Source: Hyperoodon ampullatus (Eukaryota; Chordata; Mammalia; Artiodactyla; Ziphiidae). From it: a stretch of DNA of 64,000 nt. The notes beneath the pieces were generated by a model that had not been told where the DNA came from, did not search any database, and was given only the letters and a program-made list of their open reading frames with translations. The position numbers and the translations under genes were made by a program. The stretch spans positions 682,001 to 746,000 of the forward strand of contig CATKHW010000562.1 in assembly GCA_949752795.1 (NCBI GenBank), in the 5' to 3' direction. Positions 52,031-63,814 of the stretch are shown here, piece after piece (within the stretch, counting starts at the first letter, position 1; every line of letters starts with the position of its first letter).

Positions 52031-53381
52031 CTGGGAAATTCTTTACAATTCCTTCAGGGTCTCTGATGAAACCTGGAAAGACCCTATCTACAACGACAGA
52101 TGGATGTGACATAAGGCTGGACACTTGGGACTGAGACGATTGGTGAGATTGGGTGAGCAAATGCAGACCCTTTAAAGCAATAATGCATGGCACCCATTCC
52201 ATGGGTCCCAACTCTCCAGGTTGAAGGGAATATTACTACAGCTATAACATGTACGGTAAACATAGAGAACGGACACACTGTGAATACGAAAGGTTTCTAA
52301 AACTCAACGAATAGTCCCTCTCCTGGTGCTCCGGTTTGACTTTACACCTGCTTTACTATCATCCTCCCAACTTGGAGAGACAGCCCATTTAACCTCCTGG
52401 TTCGCACAGGTTGCCAATTTGGCAGAGGATGAAAGGCAAGAGGGAGAACCAATGAGAGAGTAGCTGTTAGGCATTTGAACGGGCACATATCACTGTAATT
52501 TCCCGGCAGGAAGAAGAATTAACCAAAGTCTCAGCCCCCCACCGGGAACCAGCATAGGTCCTGAACCAAAATTTCGGACTTGCGGTCACCTCACCAAAAA
52601 CGAATTGAAAAATGGAGCTCAGGGGCACAGCAATTCACAAACTGGCCGAGTAATAAAGGACAACTCTCGTCCAAAAATCTGTTGAGGGAAGGCAACGAGG
52701 CGGACTTGAAAGCGAGGCAGAATAGCAGGAAACAGATTTCAAGAGGTACGTTGGAATCGCCTTTAAAGCACAGGAAGAGGGGCACAACTTCGACAATGAT
52801 GCACTTGGCCAAAAAGGGCGTATGCGTTTTCTCCTGAATATATTCAGGAGAAAACGCATACGCCCTTTTTGTGCAAGCAAGCAAGTGGGCAATGCAAATC
52901 TGCACTACAAAGAAGTATCACTTCCCACCGGTCAAAAGGGACATCCACAAAATATGTAAAAACCAGAAAGGCAAGACAGGCCCTGGAGAACAGGGAGCCT
53001 TGTTATGCTGATGGGCGGGATGTAAATTGCCAACTGCCTCTCTGGAGGAGTACATTGTGTTCCCTAAAACAAGTAAAGAACAGAGCTACAGAGCCAAGGG
53101 CACTTCCAGTCTAGGGAATATACCTTGGGAAAACTGAAAATCAATAAGACAGAGCCACCCCAAAATTTAGGGCTGCACTGCTTACAAGGACCTCAACTGG
53201 GGTACACCTTAAATATCCCAGGAAATATAAAAATGGTTCAAAAAATTGTGGTACTTACGTACGATGGAATATCCCTCAGCCATGAAATCAATGTCATAAG
53301 ACCAGTAGCAGCAAAATGGGTGGATTCAGGTACGATGATTCTAAGTGAAATAAGTCACAGAGAAAAAGAAACTTATCATAA
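51643..53381 (+). repeat. Satellite unit 8 (1,739 bp)
   Basis: It carries a set of variants found only here and in unit 9: TTTACACCTGC, ATCATCCTCC, CAGCCCATTT, CATTTGAACGG, ATTTCGGAC and ACGAATTGAAA. The inverted repeat has two mismatched pairs near its right end (GTGCAAG for GGCCAAG). Confidence 0.94.
52804..52877. repeat. Inverted repeat, unit 8, two mismatched pairs
   Basis: The right end reads TTTTTGTGCAAG in place of TTTTTGGCCAAG. Confidence 0.93.
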
Positions 53382-53769
53382 GATATCACTTATGAAGATC
53401 CTGTACACATGGCTACACTTGAACTGAGTTAGGAAAGAGAACAGTGTCTCACATTTAGAAAACACTCTTATGCCTGCTTAAGGGGGAAGGAGAGGTGGGG
53501 TGATGCATAAAACCAGAGTTTGATATAAGCACAGGTACCGTTCCAAAAACCAACTATGGAATAGACAAGACCTACACCTTCCTCAGTGAAAGGGACTCAA
53601 AACCCCATATTTCCCGCAGAGGAATATATCTGACTAGTAAGAATCTTAAAACCTATGTATTGATATGTCTCCGTAAGGGAATCAAGTGTGTCTAGACTGG
53701 CATAAACATGGCAGCGAGAATCAGCTCAAACCCACGATAAAAAGGAATTTCAAAAACAAAACAAAAAAA
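52891..53769 (+). mobile_element. L1 3' fragment spanning units 8-9
   Basis: Carries AATATGTAAAAACC (not AATGTGTAAAAACC) after the ORF2 start landmark, a marker shared with the next copy. Confidence 0.9.
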
Positions 53770-55120
53770 CTGGGAAATTCTTTACAATTCCTTCAGGGTC
53801 TCTGATGAAACCTGGAATGACCCTATCTACAATGACAGCTGGATGTGGCATAAAGCTGGACACTTGGGACTGAGACGATTGGTGAGATTGGGTGAGCAAA
53901 TGCAGACCCTTTAAAGCAATAATGCATGGCACCCATTCCATGGGTCCCAACTCTCCAGGTTGAAGGGAATATTACTACAGCTATAACATGTACGGGAAAC
54001 ATAGAGAACGGACACACTGTGAATACGAAAGGTTTCTAAAACTCAACGAATAGTCCCTCTCCTGGTGCTCCGGTTTGACTTTACACCTGCTTTACTATCA
54101 TCCTCCCAACTTGGAGAGACAGCCCATTTAACCTCCTGGTTCGCACAGGTTGCCAATTTGGCAGAGGATGAAAGGCAAGAGGGAGAACCAATGAGAGAGT
54201 AGCTGTTAGGCATTTGAACGGGCACATATCACTGTAATTTCCCGGCAGGAAGAAGAATTAACCAAAGTCTCAGCCCCCCACGGGGAACCAGCATAGGTCC
54301 TGAACCAAAATTTCGGACTTGCGGTCACCTCACCAAAAACGAATTGAAAAATGGAGCTCAGGGGCACAGCAATTCACAAACTGGCCGAGTAATAAAGGAC
54401 AACTCTCGTCCAAAAATCTGTTGAGGGAAGGCAACGAGGCGGACTTGAAAGCGAGGCAGAATAGCAGGAAACAGATTTCAAGAGGTACGTTGGAATCGCC
54501 TTTAAAGCTCAGGAAGAGGGGCACAACTTCGACAATGATGCACTTGGCCAAAAAGGGCGTATGCGTTTTCTCCTGAATATATTCAGGAGAAAACGCATAC
54601 GCCCTTTTTGGCCAAGCAAGCAAGCGGGCAATGCAAATCTGCACTACAAAGAAGTATCACTTCCCACCGGTCAAAAGGGACATCCACAAAATATGTAAAA
54701 ACCAGAAAGGCAAGACAGGCCCTGGAGAACAGGGAGCCTTGTTATGCTGATGGGCGGGATGTAAATTGCCAACTGCCTCTCTGGAGGAGTACATTGTGTT
54801 CCCTAAAACAAGTAAAGAACAGAGCTACAGAGCCAAGGGCACTTCCAGTCTAGGGAATATACCTTGGGAAAACTGAAAATCAATAAGACAGAGCCACCCC
54901 AAAATTTAGGGCTGCACTGCTTACAAGGACCTCAACTGGGGTACACCTTAAATATCCCAGGAAATATAAAAATGGTTCAAAAAATTGTGGTACTTACGTA
55001 CGATGGAATATCCCTCAGCCATGAAATCAATGTCATAAGAACAGTAGCAGCAAAATGGGTGGATTCAGGTACGATGATTCTAAGTGAAATAAGTCACAGA
55101 GAAAAAGAAACTTATCATAA
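53382..55120 (+). repeat. Satellite unit 9 (1,739 bp), near-copy of unit 8
   Basis: It shares all the unit 8 markers at an offset of exactly 1,739 bp and differs at only a handful of places, including a repaired, perfect inverted repeat. It is a recent single-unit duplication of unit 8, or the reverse. Confidence 0.94.
54543..54616. repeat. Inverted repeat, unit 9, perfect
   Basis: Perfect over 74 bp although the rest of the unit is almost identical to unit 8, whose copy has two mismatches. Confidence 0.95.
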
Positions 55121-55508
55121 GATATCACTTATGAAGATCCTGTACACATGGCTACACTTGAACTGAGTTAGGAAAGAGAACAGTGTCTCACATTTAGAAA
55201 ACACTCTTATGCCTGCTTAAGGGGGAAGGAGAGGTGGGGTGATGCATAAAACCAGAGTTTGATATAAGCACAGGTACCGTTCCAAAAACCAACTATGGAA
55301 TAGACAAGACCTACACCTTCCTCAGTGAAAGGGACTCAAAACCCCATATTTCCCACAGAGGAATATATCTGACTAGTAAGAATCTTAAAACCTATGTATT
55401 GATATGTCTCCGTAAGGGAATCAAGTGTGTCTAGACTGGCATAAACATGGCAGCGAGAATCTGCTCAAACCCACTATAAAAAGGAATTTCAAAAACAAAA
55501 CAAAAAAA
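54630..55508 (+). mobile_element. L1 3' fragment spanning units 9-10
   Basis: Nearly the same as the preceding copy. A private ATAAGAACAGTAG near 55,036 replaces ATAAGACCAGTAG. Confidence 0.9.
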
Positions 55509-56859
55509 CTGGGAAATTCTTTACAATTCCTTCAGGGTCTCTGATGAAACCTGGAATGACCCTATCTACAATGACAGCTGGATGTGGCATAAAGCTGGAC
55601 ACTTGGGACTGAGACGATTGGTGAGATTGGGTGAGCAAATGCAGACCCTTTAAAGCAATAATGCATGGCACCCATTCCATGGGTCCCAACTCTCCAGGTT
55701 GAAGGGAATATTACTACAGCTATAACATGTACGGGAAACCTAGAGAACGGAGACATTGTGAATACGAAAGGTTTCTAAAACTCAACGAATAGTCCCTCTC
55801 CTGGTGCTCCGGTTTGACTTTCCACCTGCTTTACTATCAACCTCCCAACTTGGAGAGACAGCCCCTTTAACCTCCTGGTTCGCACAGGTTGCCAATTTGG
55901 CAGAGGATGAAAGGGAAGAGGGAGAACCAATGAGAGAGTAGCTGTTAGGCATTTGGACGGGCACATATCACTGTAATTTCCTGGCAGCAAGAAGAAAAAA
56001 CCAAAGTCTCAGCCACCCACTGGGAACCAGTATAGGTCCTGAACCAAAATTTTGGACTTGAGGTCAGCTCACCAAAAACGAGTGGAAAAATGGAGCTCAG
56101 GGGCACAGCAATTCACAAACTGGCCGAGTAATAAAGGACAACTTTCGTCCAAAAATCTGTTGAGGGAAGGCAACGAGGCGGACTTAAAAGCGAGGCAGAA
56201 TAGCAGGAAAGAGATTTCAAGAGGTACATTGGAATCATCTTTAAAGCACAGGAAGAGGGGCACAACTTCGACAATGATGCACTTGGCCAAAAAGGGCGTA
56301 TGCGTTTTCTCCTGAATATATTCAGGAGAAAACGCATACGCCCTTTTTGGCCAAGCAAGCAAGCGGGCAATGCAAATCTGCACTACAAGGAAGTATCACT
56401 TCCCACCTGTCAAAAGGGACATCCACAAAATGTGTAAAAACCAGAAAGGCAAGACAGGCCCTGGAGAACAGGGAGCCTTGTTATGCTGATGGGAGGGATG
56501 TAAATTGACAACTGCCCCTCTGGAGGAATACATTGTGTTCCCTAAAACATGTAAAGAACAGAGCTACAGAGCCAAGGGCACTTCCAGTCTAGGGAATATA
56601 CCTTGGGAAAACTGAAAATCAATAAGACAGGGCCACCCCAAAATTCAGGGCTGCACTGCTTACAAGGACCTCAACTTGGGTACACCTTAAATAACCCAGG
56701 AAATATAAAAATGGTTCAAAAAATTGTGGTACTTACATACGATGGAATATCCCTCAGCCATGAAATCAATGACATAAGACCAGTAGCAGCAAAATGGGTG
56801 GATTCAGGTACGATGATTCTAAGTGAAATAAGTCACACAGAAAAAGAAACTTATCATAA
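55121..56859 (+). repeat. Satellite unit 10 (1,739 bp), type A of a dimer
   Basis: Type A markers are GTACACATGG at the start, AACGGAGACATTG at 55,746, CCTGGCAGCAAGAAGAAAA near 55,981, TACATTGGAATCATC at 56,225, TAACCCAGG near 56,691 and AATGACATAAG near 56,768. The same set recurs in unit 12. Confidence 0.93.
56282..56355. repeat. Inverted repeat, unit 10, perfect
   Basis: Perfect over 74 bp, in a unit whose CENP-B-like motif 40 bp away has lost both CpG sites. Confidence 0.95.
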
Positions 56860-57247
56860 GATATCACTTATGAAGATCCTGTAAACATGGCTACACTTGA
56901 ACTGAGTTAGGAAAGAGAAGAGTGTCTCACATTTAGAAAACACTCTTATGCCTGCTTAAGCGGGAAAGAGAGGTGGGGTGATGCATAAAACCAGAGTTTG
57001 ATATAAGCACAGGTACCGTTCCAAAAACCAACTATGGAATAGACAAGACCTACACCTTCCTCAGTGAAAGGGACTCAAAACCCCATATTTCCCGCAGAGG
57101 AATATATCTGACTAGTAAGAATCTTAAAACCTATGTATTGATATGTCTCCGTAAGGGAATCAAGTGTGTCTAGACTGGCATAAACATGGCAGCGAGAATC
57201 AGCTCAAACACACGATAAAAAGGAATTTCAAAAACAAAACAAAAAAA
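56369..57247 (+). mobile_element. L1 3' fragment spanning units 10-11
   Basis: Type A ORF2 end with GGGAGGGATG and AATTGACAACTGCCCC near 56,490-56,517, and TAACCCAGG in place of TATCCCAGG. Confidence 0.9.
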
Positions 57248-58599
57248 CTGGGAAATTCTTTACAATTCCTTCAGAGTCTCTGATGAAACCTGGAATGACC
57301 CTATGTACAACGACAGCTGGATGTGGCATAAGGCTGGACACTTGGGACTGAGAGGACTGGTGAGATTGGGTGAGCAAATGCAGACCCTTTAAAGCAATAA
57401 TGCATGGCACACATTCCATGGGTCCCAACTCTCCAGGTTGAAGGGAATATTACTACAGCTATAACATGTTCGGGAATCCTAGAGAACGGACACATTGTGA
57501 ATACGAAAGGTTTCTAAAACTCAACGAATAGTCCCTCTCCTGGTGCTCCGGGTTGACTTTCCATCTGCTTTACTATCAACCTCCCAACTTGGAGAGACAG
57601 CCCCTTTAACCTCCTGGTTCGCACAGGTTGCCAATTTGGCAGAGGATGAAAGGGAAGATGGAGAACCAATGAGAGAGTAGCTGTTAGGCATTTGGACGGG
57701 CACATATCACTGTAATTTCCCGGCAGGAAGAAGAATTAACCAAAGTCTCAGCCACCCACTTTTAACCAGTATAGGTCCTGAACCAAAATTTTGGACTTGC
57801 GGTCAGCTCACCAAAAACGAGTGGAAAAATGGAGCTCAGGGGCACAGAAATTCACAAACTGGCTGAGTAATAAAGGACAACTATCGTCCAAAAATCTGTT
57901 GAGGGAAGGCAACGAGGCGGACTTGAAAGCGAGGCAGAATAGCAGGAAACAGATTTCAAGAGGTACGTTGGAATCGCTTTTAAAGCACAGGAAGAGGGGC
58001 ACAACTTCGACAATGATGCACTTGACCAAAATGGGCGTATGCGTTTTCTCATGAATATATTCAGGAGAAAACACATACGCCCATTTTTGGCCAAGCAAGC
58101 AAGCGGGCAATGCAAATCTGCACTACAAAGAAGTATCACTTCCCACCGGTCAAAAGGGACATCCACAAAAAGTGTAAAAACCAGAAAGGCAAGACAGGCC
58201 CTGGAGAACAGGGATCCTTGTTATGCTGATGGGCGGGATGTAAATTGCCAACTGCCTCTCTGGAGGAGTGCATTGTGTTCCCTAAAACATGTAAAGAACA
58301 GAGCTACAGAGCCAAGGGCACTTCCAGTCTAGGGAATATACCTTGGGAAAACTGAAAATCAATAAGAGAGAGCCACCCCAAAATTTAGGGCTGCACTGCT
58401 TACAAGGACCTCAACTTGGGTACACCTTAAATATCCCAGGAAATATAAAAATGGTTCAAAAAATTGTGGAACTTACGTACGATGGAATATCCCTCAGCCA
58501 TGAAATCAATGTCATAAGACCAGTAGCAGCAAAATGGGTGGATTCAGGTACGATGATTCTAAGTGAAATAAGTCACAGAGAAAAAGAAACTTATCATAA
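56860..58599 (+). repeat. Satellite unit 11 (1,740 bp), type B of a dimer
   Basis: Type B markers are CACACGATAAAAAGG near 57,210, CAGAGTCTCTG near 57,272, CTATGTACAA at 57,301, GGCACACATTCC near 57,407, CTCCGGGTTGAC near 57,545 and ATCGCTTTTAAAG near 57,972. The same set recurs in unit 13. Its inverted repeat carries changes on both arms. Confidence 0.93.
58021..58095. repeat. Inverted repeat, unit 11, altered on both arms
   Basis: Left arm CTTGACCAAAATGGG and right arm CCCATTTTTGGCCAAG both show the A-to-T type change beside GGG, which keeps pairing there. Other differences (GACC, TCATGAA, ACACAT) are on one side only. Confidence 0.9.
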
Positions 58600-58987
58600 G
58601 ATATCACTTATGAAGATCCTGTACACATGGCTACACTTGAACTGAGTTAGGAAAGAGAACAGTGTCTCACATTTAGAAAACACTCTTATGCCTGCTTAAG
58701 GGGGAAGGAGAGGTGGGGTGATGCATAAAACCAGAGTTTGATATAAGCACAGGTACCGTTCCAAAAACCAACTATGGAATAGACAAGACCTACACCTTCC
58801 TCAGTGAAAGGGACTCAAAACCCCATATTTCCCGCAGAGGAATATATCTGACTAGTAAGAATCTTAAAACCTATGTATTGATATGTCTCCATAAGGGAAT
58901 CAAGTGTGTCTAGACTGGCATAAACATGGCAGCGAGAATCAGCTCAAACCCACTATAAAAAGGAATTTCAAAATCAAAACAAAAAAA
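58109..58987 (+). mobile_element. L1 3' fragment spanning units 11-12
   Basis: It reads AAAAAGTGTAAAAACC after the ORF2 landmark and GTGGAACTTACG near 58,467. The terminal frame 58,343-58,645 is open. Confidence 0.9.
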
Positions 58988-60338
58988 CTGGGAAATTCTT
59001 TACAATTCCTTCAGGGTCTCTGATGAAACCTGGAATGACCCTATCTACAACGACAGCTGGATGTGGCATAAGGCTGGACACTTGGGACTGAGACGATTGG
59101 TGAGATTGGGTGAGCAAATGCAGACCCTTTAAAGCAATAATGCATGGCACCCATTCCATCGGTCCCAGCTCTCCAGGTTGAAGGGAATATTACTACAGCT
59201 ATAACATGTACGGGAAACCTAGAGAACGGAGACATTGTGAATACGAAAGGTTTCTAAAACTCAACGAATAGTCCCTCTCCTGGTGCTCCGGTTTGACTTT
59301 CCACCTGCTTTACTATCAACCTCCCAACTTGGAGAGACAGCCCCTTTAACCTCCTGGTTCGCACAGGTTGCCAATTTGGCAGAGGATGAAAGGGAAGAGG
59401 GAGAACCAATGAGAGAGTAGCTGTTAGGCATTTGGACGGGCACATATCACTGTAATTTCCTGGCAGCAAGAAGAAAAAACCAAAGTCTCAGCCACCCACT
59501 GGGAACCAGTATAGGTCCTGAACCAAAATTTTGGACTTGCGGTCAGCTCACCAAAAACGAGTTGAAAAATGGAGCTCAGGGGCACAGCAATTCACAAACT
59601 GGCCGAGTAATAAAGGACAACTATCGTCCAAAAATCTGTTGAGGGAAGGCAACGAGGCGGACTTAAAAGCGAGGCAGAATAGTAGGAAAGAGATTTCAAG
59701 AGGTACATTGGAATCATCTTTAAAGCACAGGAAGAGGGGCACAACTTCGACAATGATGCACTTGGCCAAAAAGGGCGTATGCGTTTTCTCCTGAATATAT
59801 TCAGGAGAAAACGCATACGCCCTTTTTGGCCAAGCAAGCAAGCGGGCAATGCAAATCTGCACTACAAAGAAGTATCACTTCCCACCTGTCAAAAGGGACA
59901 TCCACAAAATGTGTAAAAACCAGAAAGGCAAGACAGGCCCTGGAGAACAGGGAGCCTTGTTATGCTGATGGGCGGGATGTAAATTGCCAATTGCCCCTCT
60001 GGAGGAATGCATTGTGTTCCCTAAAACATGTAAAGAACAGAGCTACAGAGCCAAGGGCACTTCCAGTCTAGGGAATATACCTTGGGAAAACTGAAAATCA
60101 ATAAGACAGGGCCACCCCAAAATTTAGGGCTGCACTGCTTACAAGGACCTCAACTTGGGTACACCTTAAATAACCCAGGAAATATAAAAATGGTTCAAAA
60201 AATTGTGGTACTTACATACGATGGAATATCCCTCAGCCATGAAATCAATGACATAAGACCAGTAGCAGCAAAATGGGTGGATTCAGGTACGATGATTCTA
60301 AGTGAAATAAGTCACACAGAAAAATAAACTTATCATAA
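58600..60338 (+). repeat. Satellite unit 12 (1,739 bp), type A
   Basis: Carries the type A markers at an offset of about 3,479 bp from unit 10, with a perfect inverted repeat. It has a private A-to-T change giving GAAAAATAAAC near 60,320, which adds a stop to the L1 frame. Confidence 0.93.
59761..59834. repeat. Inverted repeat, unit 12, perfect
   Basis: Perfect over 74 bp; unit 12 is the dimer partner of unit 10, which is also perfect. Confidence 0.95.
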
Positions 60339-60726
60339 GATATCACTTATGAAGATCCTGTAAACATGGCTACACTTGAACTGAGTTAGGAAAGAGAACA
60401 GTGTCTCACATTTAGAAAACACTCTTATGCCTGCTTAAGGGGGAAGGAGAGGTGGGGTGATGCATAAAACCAGAGTTTGATATAAGCACAGGTACCGTTC
60501 CAAAAACCAACTATGGAATAGACAAGACCTACACCTTCCTCAGTGAAAGGGACTCAAAACCCCATATTTCCCGCAGAGGAATATATCTGACTAGTAAGAA
60601 TCTTAAAACCTATGTATTGATATGTCTCCGTAAGGGAATCAAGTGTGTCTAGACTGGCATAAACATGGCAGCGAGAATCAGCTCAAACACACGATAAAAA
60701 GGAATTTCAAAAACAAAACAAAAAAA
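59848..60726 (+). mobile_element. L1 3' fragment spanning units 12-13
   Basis: Type A copy. A new TAA in GAAAAATAAAC ends the C-terminal frame early, at 60,327. Confidence 0.9.
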
Positions 60727-62077
60727 CTGGGAAATTCTTTACAATTCCTTCAGAGTCTCTGATGAAACCTGGAATGACCCTATGTACAATGACAGATGGA
60801 TGTGGCATAAGGCTGGACACTTGGGACTGAGAGGACTGTTGAGATTGGGTGAGCAAATGCGGACCCTTTAAAGCAATAATGCATGGCACACATTCCATGG
60901 GTCCCAACTCTCCAGGTTGAAGGGAATATTACTACAGCTATAACATGTACGGGAAACCTAGAGAATGGACACATTGTGAATACGAAAGGTTTCTAAAACT
61001 CAACGAATAGTCCCTCTCCTGGTGCTCCGGGTTGACTTTCCACCTGCTTTACTATCAAACTCCTAACATGGAGAGACAGCCCCTTTAACCTCCTGGTTCG
61101 CACAGGTTGCCAATTTGGAAGAGGATGAAAGGGAAGAGGGAGAACCAATGAGAGAGTAGCTGTTAGGCATTTGGACGGGCACATATCACTGTAATTTCCC
61201 GGCAGGAAGAAGAATTAACCAAAGTCTCAGCCATCTACTGGGAACCAGTATAGGTCCTGAACCAAAATTTTGGACTTGCGGTCAGCTCACCAAAAACGAG
61301 TGGAAAAATGGAGCTCAGGGGCACAGCAATTCACAAACTGGCCGAGTAATAAAGGACAACTATCGTCCAAAAATCTGTTGAGGGAAGGCAACGAGGCGGA
61401 CTTGAAAGCGAGGCAGAATAGCAGGAAACAGATTTCAAGAGGTACGTTGGAATCGCTTTTAAAGCACAGGAAGAGGGGCACAACTTCGACAATGATGCAC
61501 TTGGCCAAAAAGGGCGTATGCGTTTTCTCCTGAATATATTCAGGAGAAAACACATACGCCCTTTTTGGCCAAGCAAGCAAGCGGGCAATGCAAATCTGCA
61601 CTACAAAGAAGTATCACTTCCCACCGGTCAAAAGGGACATCCACAAAATGTGTAAAAACCAGAAAGGCAAGACAGGCCCTGGAGAACAGGGAGCCTTGTT
61701 ATGCTGATGGGCGGGATGTAAATTGCCAACTGCCTCTCTGGGGGAGTGCATTGTGTTCCCTAAAACAAGTAAACAACAGAGCTACAGAGCCAAGGGCACT
61801 TCCAGTCTAGGGAATATACCTTCGGAAAACTGAAAATCAATAAGACAGAGCCACCCCAAAATTTAGGGCTGCACTGCTTACAAGGACCTCAACTTGGGTA
61901 CACCTTAAATATCCCAGGAAATATAAAAATGGTTCAAAAAATTGTGGTACTTACGTACGATGGAATATCCCTCAGCCATGAAATCAATGACATAAGACCA
62001 GTAGCAGCAAAATGGGTGGATTCAGGTACGATGATTCTAAGTGAAATAAGGTACACAGAAAAAGAAACTTATCATAA
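60339..62077 (+). repeat. Satellite unit 13 (1,739 bp), type B
   Basis: Carries the type B markers at an offset of about 3,479 bp from unit 11. It also has TCCTAACATGG near 61,062, shared with unit 14, so exchange with the next unit has blurred the dimer pattern. Confidence 0.93.
61500..61573. repeat. Inverted repeat, unit 13, one mismatched pair
   Basis: Right arm AAAACACATA in place of AAAACGCATA, the CpG-loss change also seen in units 3 and 11. Confidence 0.93.
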
Positions 62078-62464
62078 GATTTCACTTATGAAGATCCTGT
62101 AAACATGGCTACACTTGAACTGAGTTAGGAAAGAGAACAGTGTCTCACATTTAGAAAACATTCTTATGCCTGCTTAAGTGGGAAAGAGAGGTGGGGTGAT
62201 GCATAAAACCAGAGTTTGATATAAGCACAGGTACCGCTCCAAAAACCAACTATGGAATAGACAAGACCTACACCTTCCTCAGTGAAAGGGTCTGAAAACA
62301 CCATATTTCCCGCAGAGGAATATATCTGACTAGTAAGAATCTTAAATCCTATGTATTGATATGTCTCCGTAAGGGAATCAAGTGTGTCTAGACTGGCATA
62401 AACATGGCAGCGAGAATCAGCTCAAACACACGATAAAAAGGAATTTCAAAAACAAAAGAAAAAA
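61587..62464 (+). mobile_element. L1 3' fragment spanning units 13-14
   Basis: Has CCTTCGGAAAAC near 61,820 and AAATAAGGTACACAG near 62,045, both private. The tail is shortened to ACAAAAGAAAAAAC. Confidence 0.9.
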
Positions 62465-63814
62465 CTGGGAAATTCTTTACAATTCCTTCAGGGTCTCTGA
62501 TGAAACCTGGAATGACCCTATCTACAACGACAGCTGGATGTGGCATAAGGCTGGACACTTGGAACTGACAGGATTGGTGAGATTGGGTGAGCAAATGCAG
62601 ACCCTTTAAAGCAATAATGCATGGCACCCATTCCATGAGTCCCAACTCTCCAGGTTGAACGGAATATTACTACAGCTATAACATGTACGGGAAACCTAGA
62701 GAACGGACACACTGTGAATACAAAAGGTTTCTAAAACTCAACGAATAGTCCCACTCCTGGTGCTCCGGTTTGACTTTCCACCTGCTTTACTATCAATCTC
62801 CTAACATGGAGAGACAGCCCCTTTAACCTCCTGGTTCGCACAGGTTGCCAATTTGGCAGAGGATGAAAGGGAAGAGGGAGAACCAATGAGAGAGTAGCTG
62901 TTGGGCATTTGGACGGGCACATATCACTGAAATTTCCCGGCAGGAAGAAGAATTAACCAAAGTCTCAGCCACCCACCGGGAACCAGTATATTTCCTGAAC
63001 CAAAATTTTGGACTTGCGGTCAGCTCACCAAAAACGAGTTGAAAAATGGAGCTCAGGGGCACAACAATTCACAAACTGGCCGAGTAATAAAGGACAACTA
63101 TGGTCCAAAAATCTGTTGAGGGAAGGCAACGAGGCGGACTTGAAAGCGAGCCAGAATAGCAGGAAACAGATTTCAAGAGGTACGTTGGAATCGCCTTTAA
63201 AGCACAGGAAGAGGGGCACAACTTCGACAATGATGCACTTGGCCAAAAAGTGCGTATGCGTTTTCTCCTGAATATATTCAGGAGAAAACGCATACGCCCT
63301 TTTTGGCCAAGCAAGCAAGCGGGCAATGCAAATCTGCACTACAAAGAAGTATCACTTCCCACCGGTCGAAAGGGACATCCACAAAATGTGTAAAAACCAG
63401 AAAGGCAAGACAGGCCCTGGAGAACAGGGAGCCTTGTTATGCTGATGGGCGGGATGTAAATTGCCAACTGGCTCTCTGGAGGAGTGCATTGTGTTCCCTA
63501 AAACAAGTAAACAACAGAGCTACAGAGTCAAGGGCACTTTTAGTCTAGGGAATATACCTTGGGAAAACTGAAAATCAATAGGACAGAGCCACCCCAAAAT
63601 TTAGGGCTGCACTGCTTCAAGGACCTCAACTTGGGTACACCTTAAATATCCCAGGAAATATAAAAATGGTTCAAAAAATTGTGGTACTTACGTACGATGG
63701 AATATCCCTCAGCCATGAAATCAATGACATAAGACCAGTAGCAGCAAAATGGGTGGATTCAGGTACGATGATTCTAAGTGAAATAAGTCACACAGAAAAA
63801 GAAACTTATCATAA
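62078..63814 (+). repeat. Satellite unit 14 (1,737 bp)
   Basis: A mixture of type B start features (CACACGATAAAAAGG near 62,426) and majority features later (ATCGCCTTTAAAG near 63,190). It begins with GATTTCACTT. Confidence 0.93.
63238..63311. repeat. Inverted repeat, unit 14, one mismatched pair
   Basis: Left arm AAAAAGTGCG in place of AAAAAGGGCG. Confidence 0.93.
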
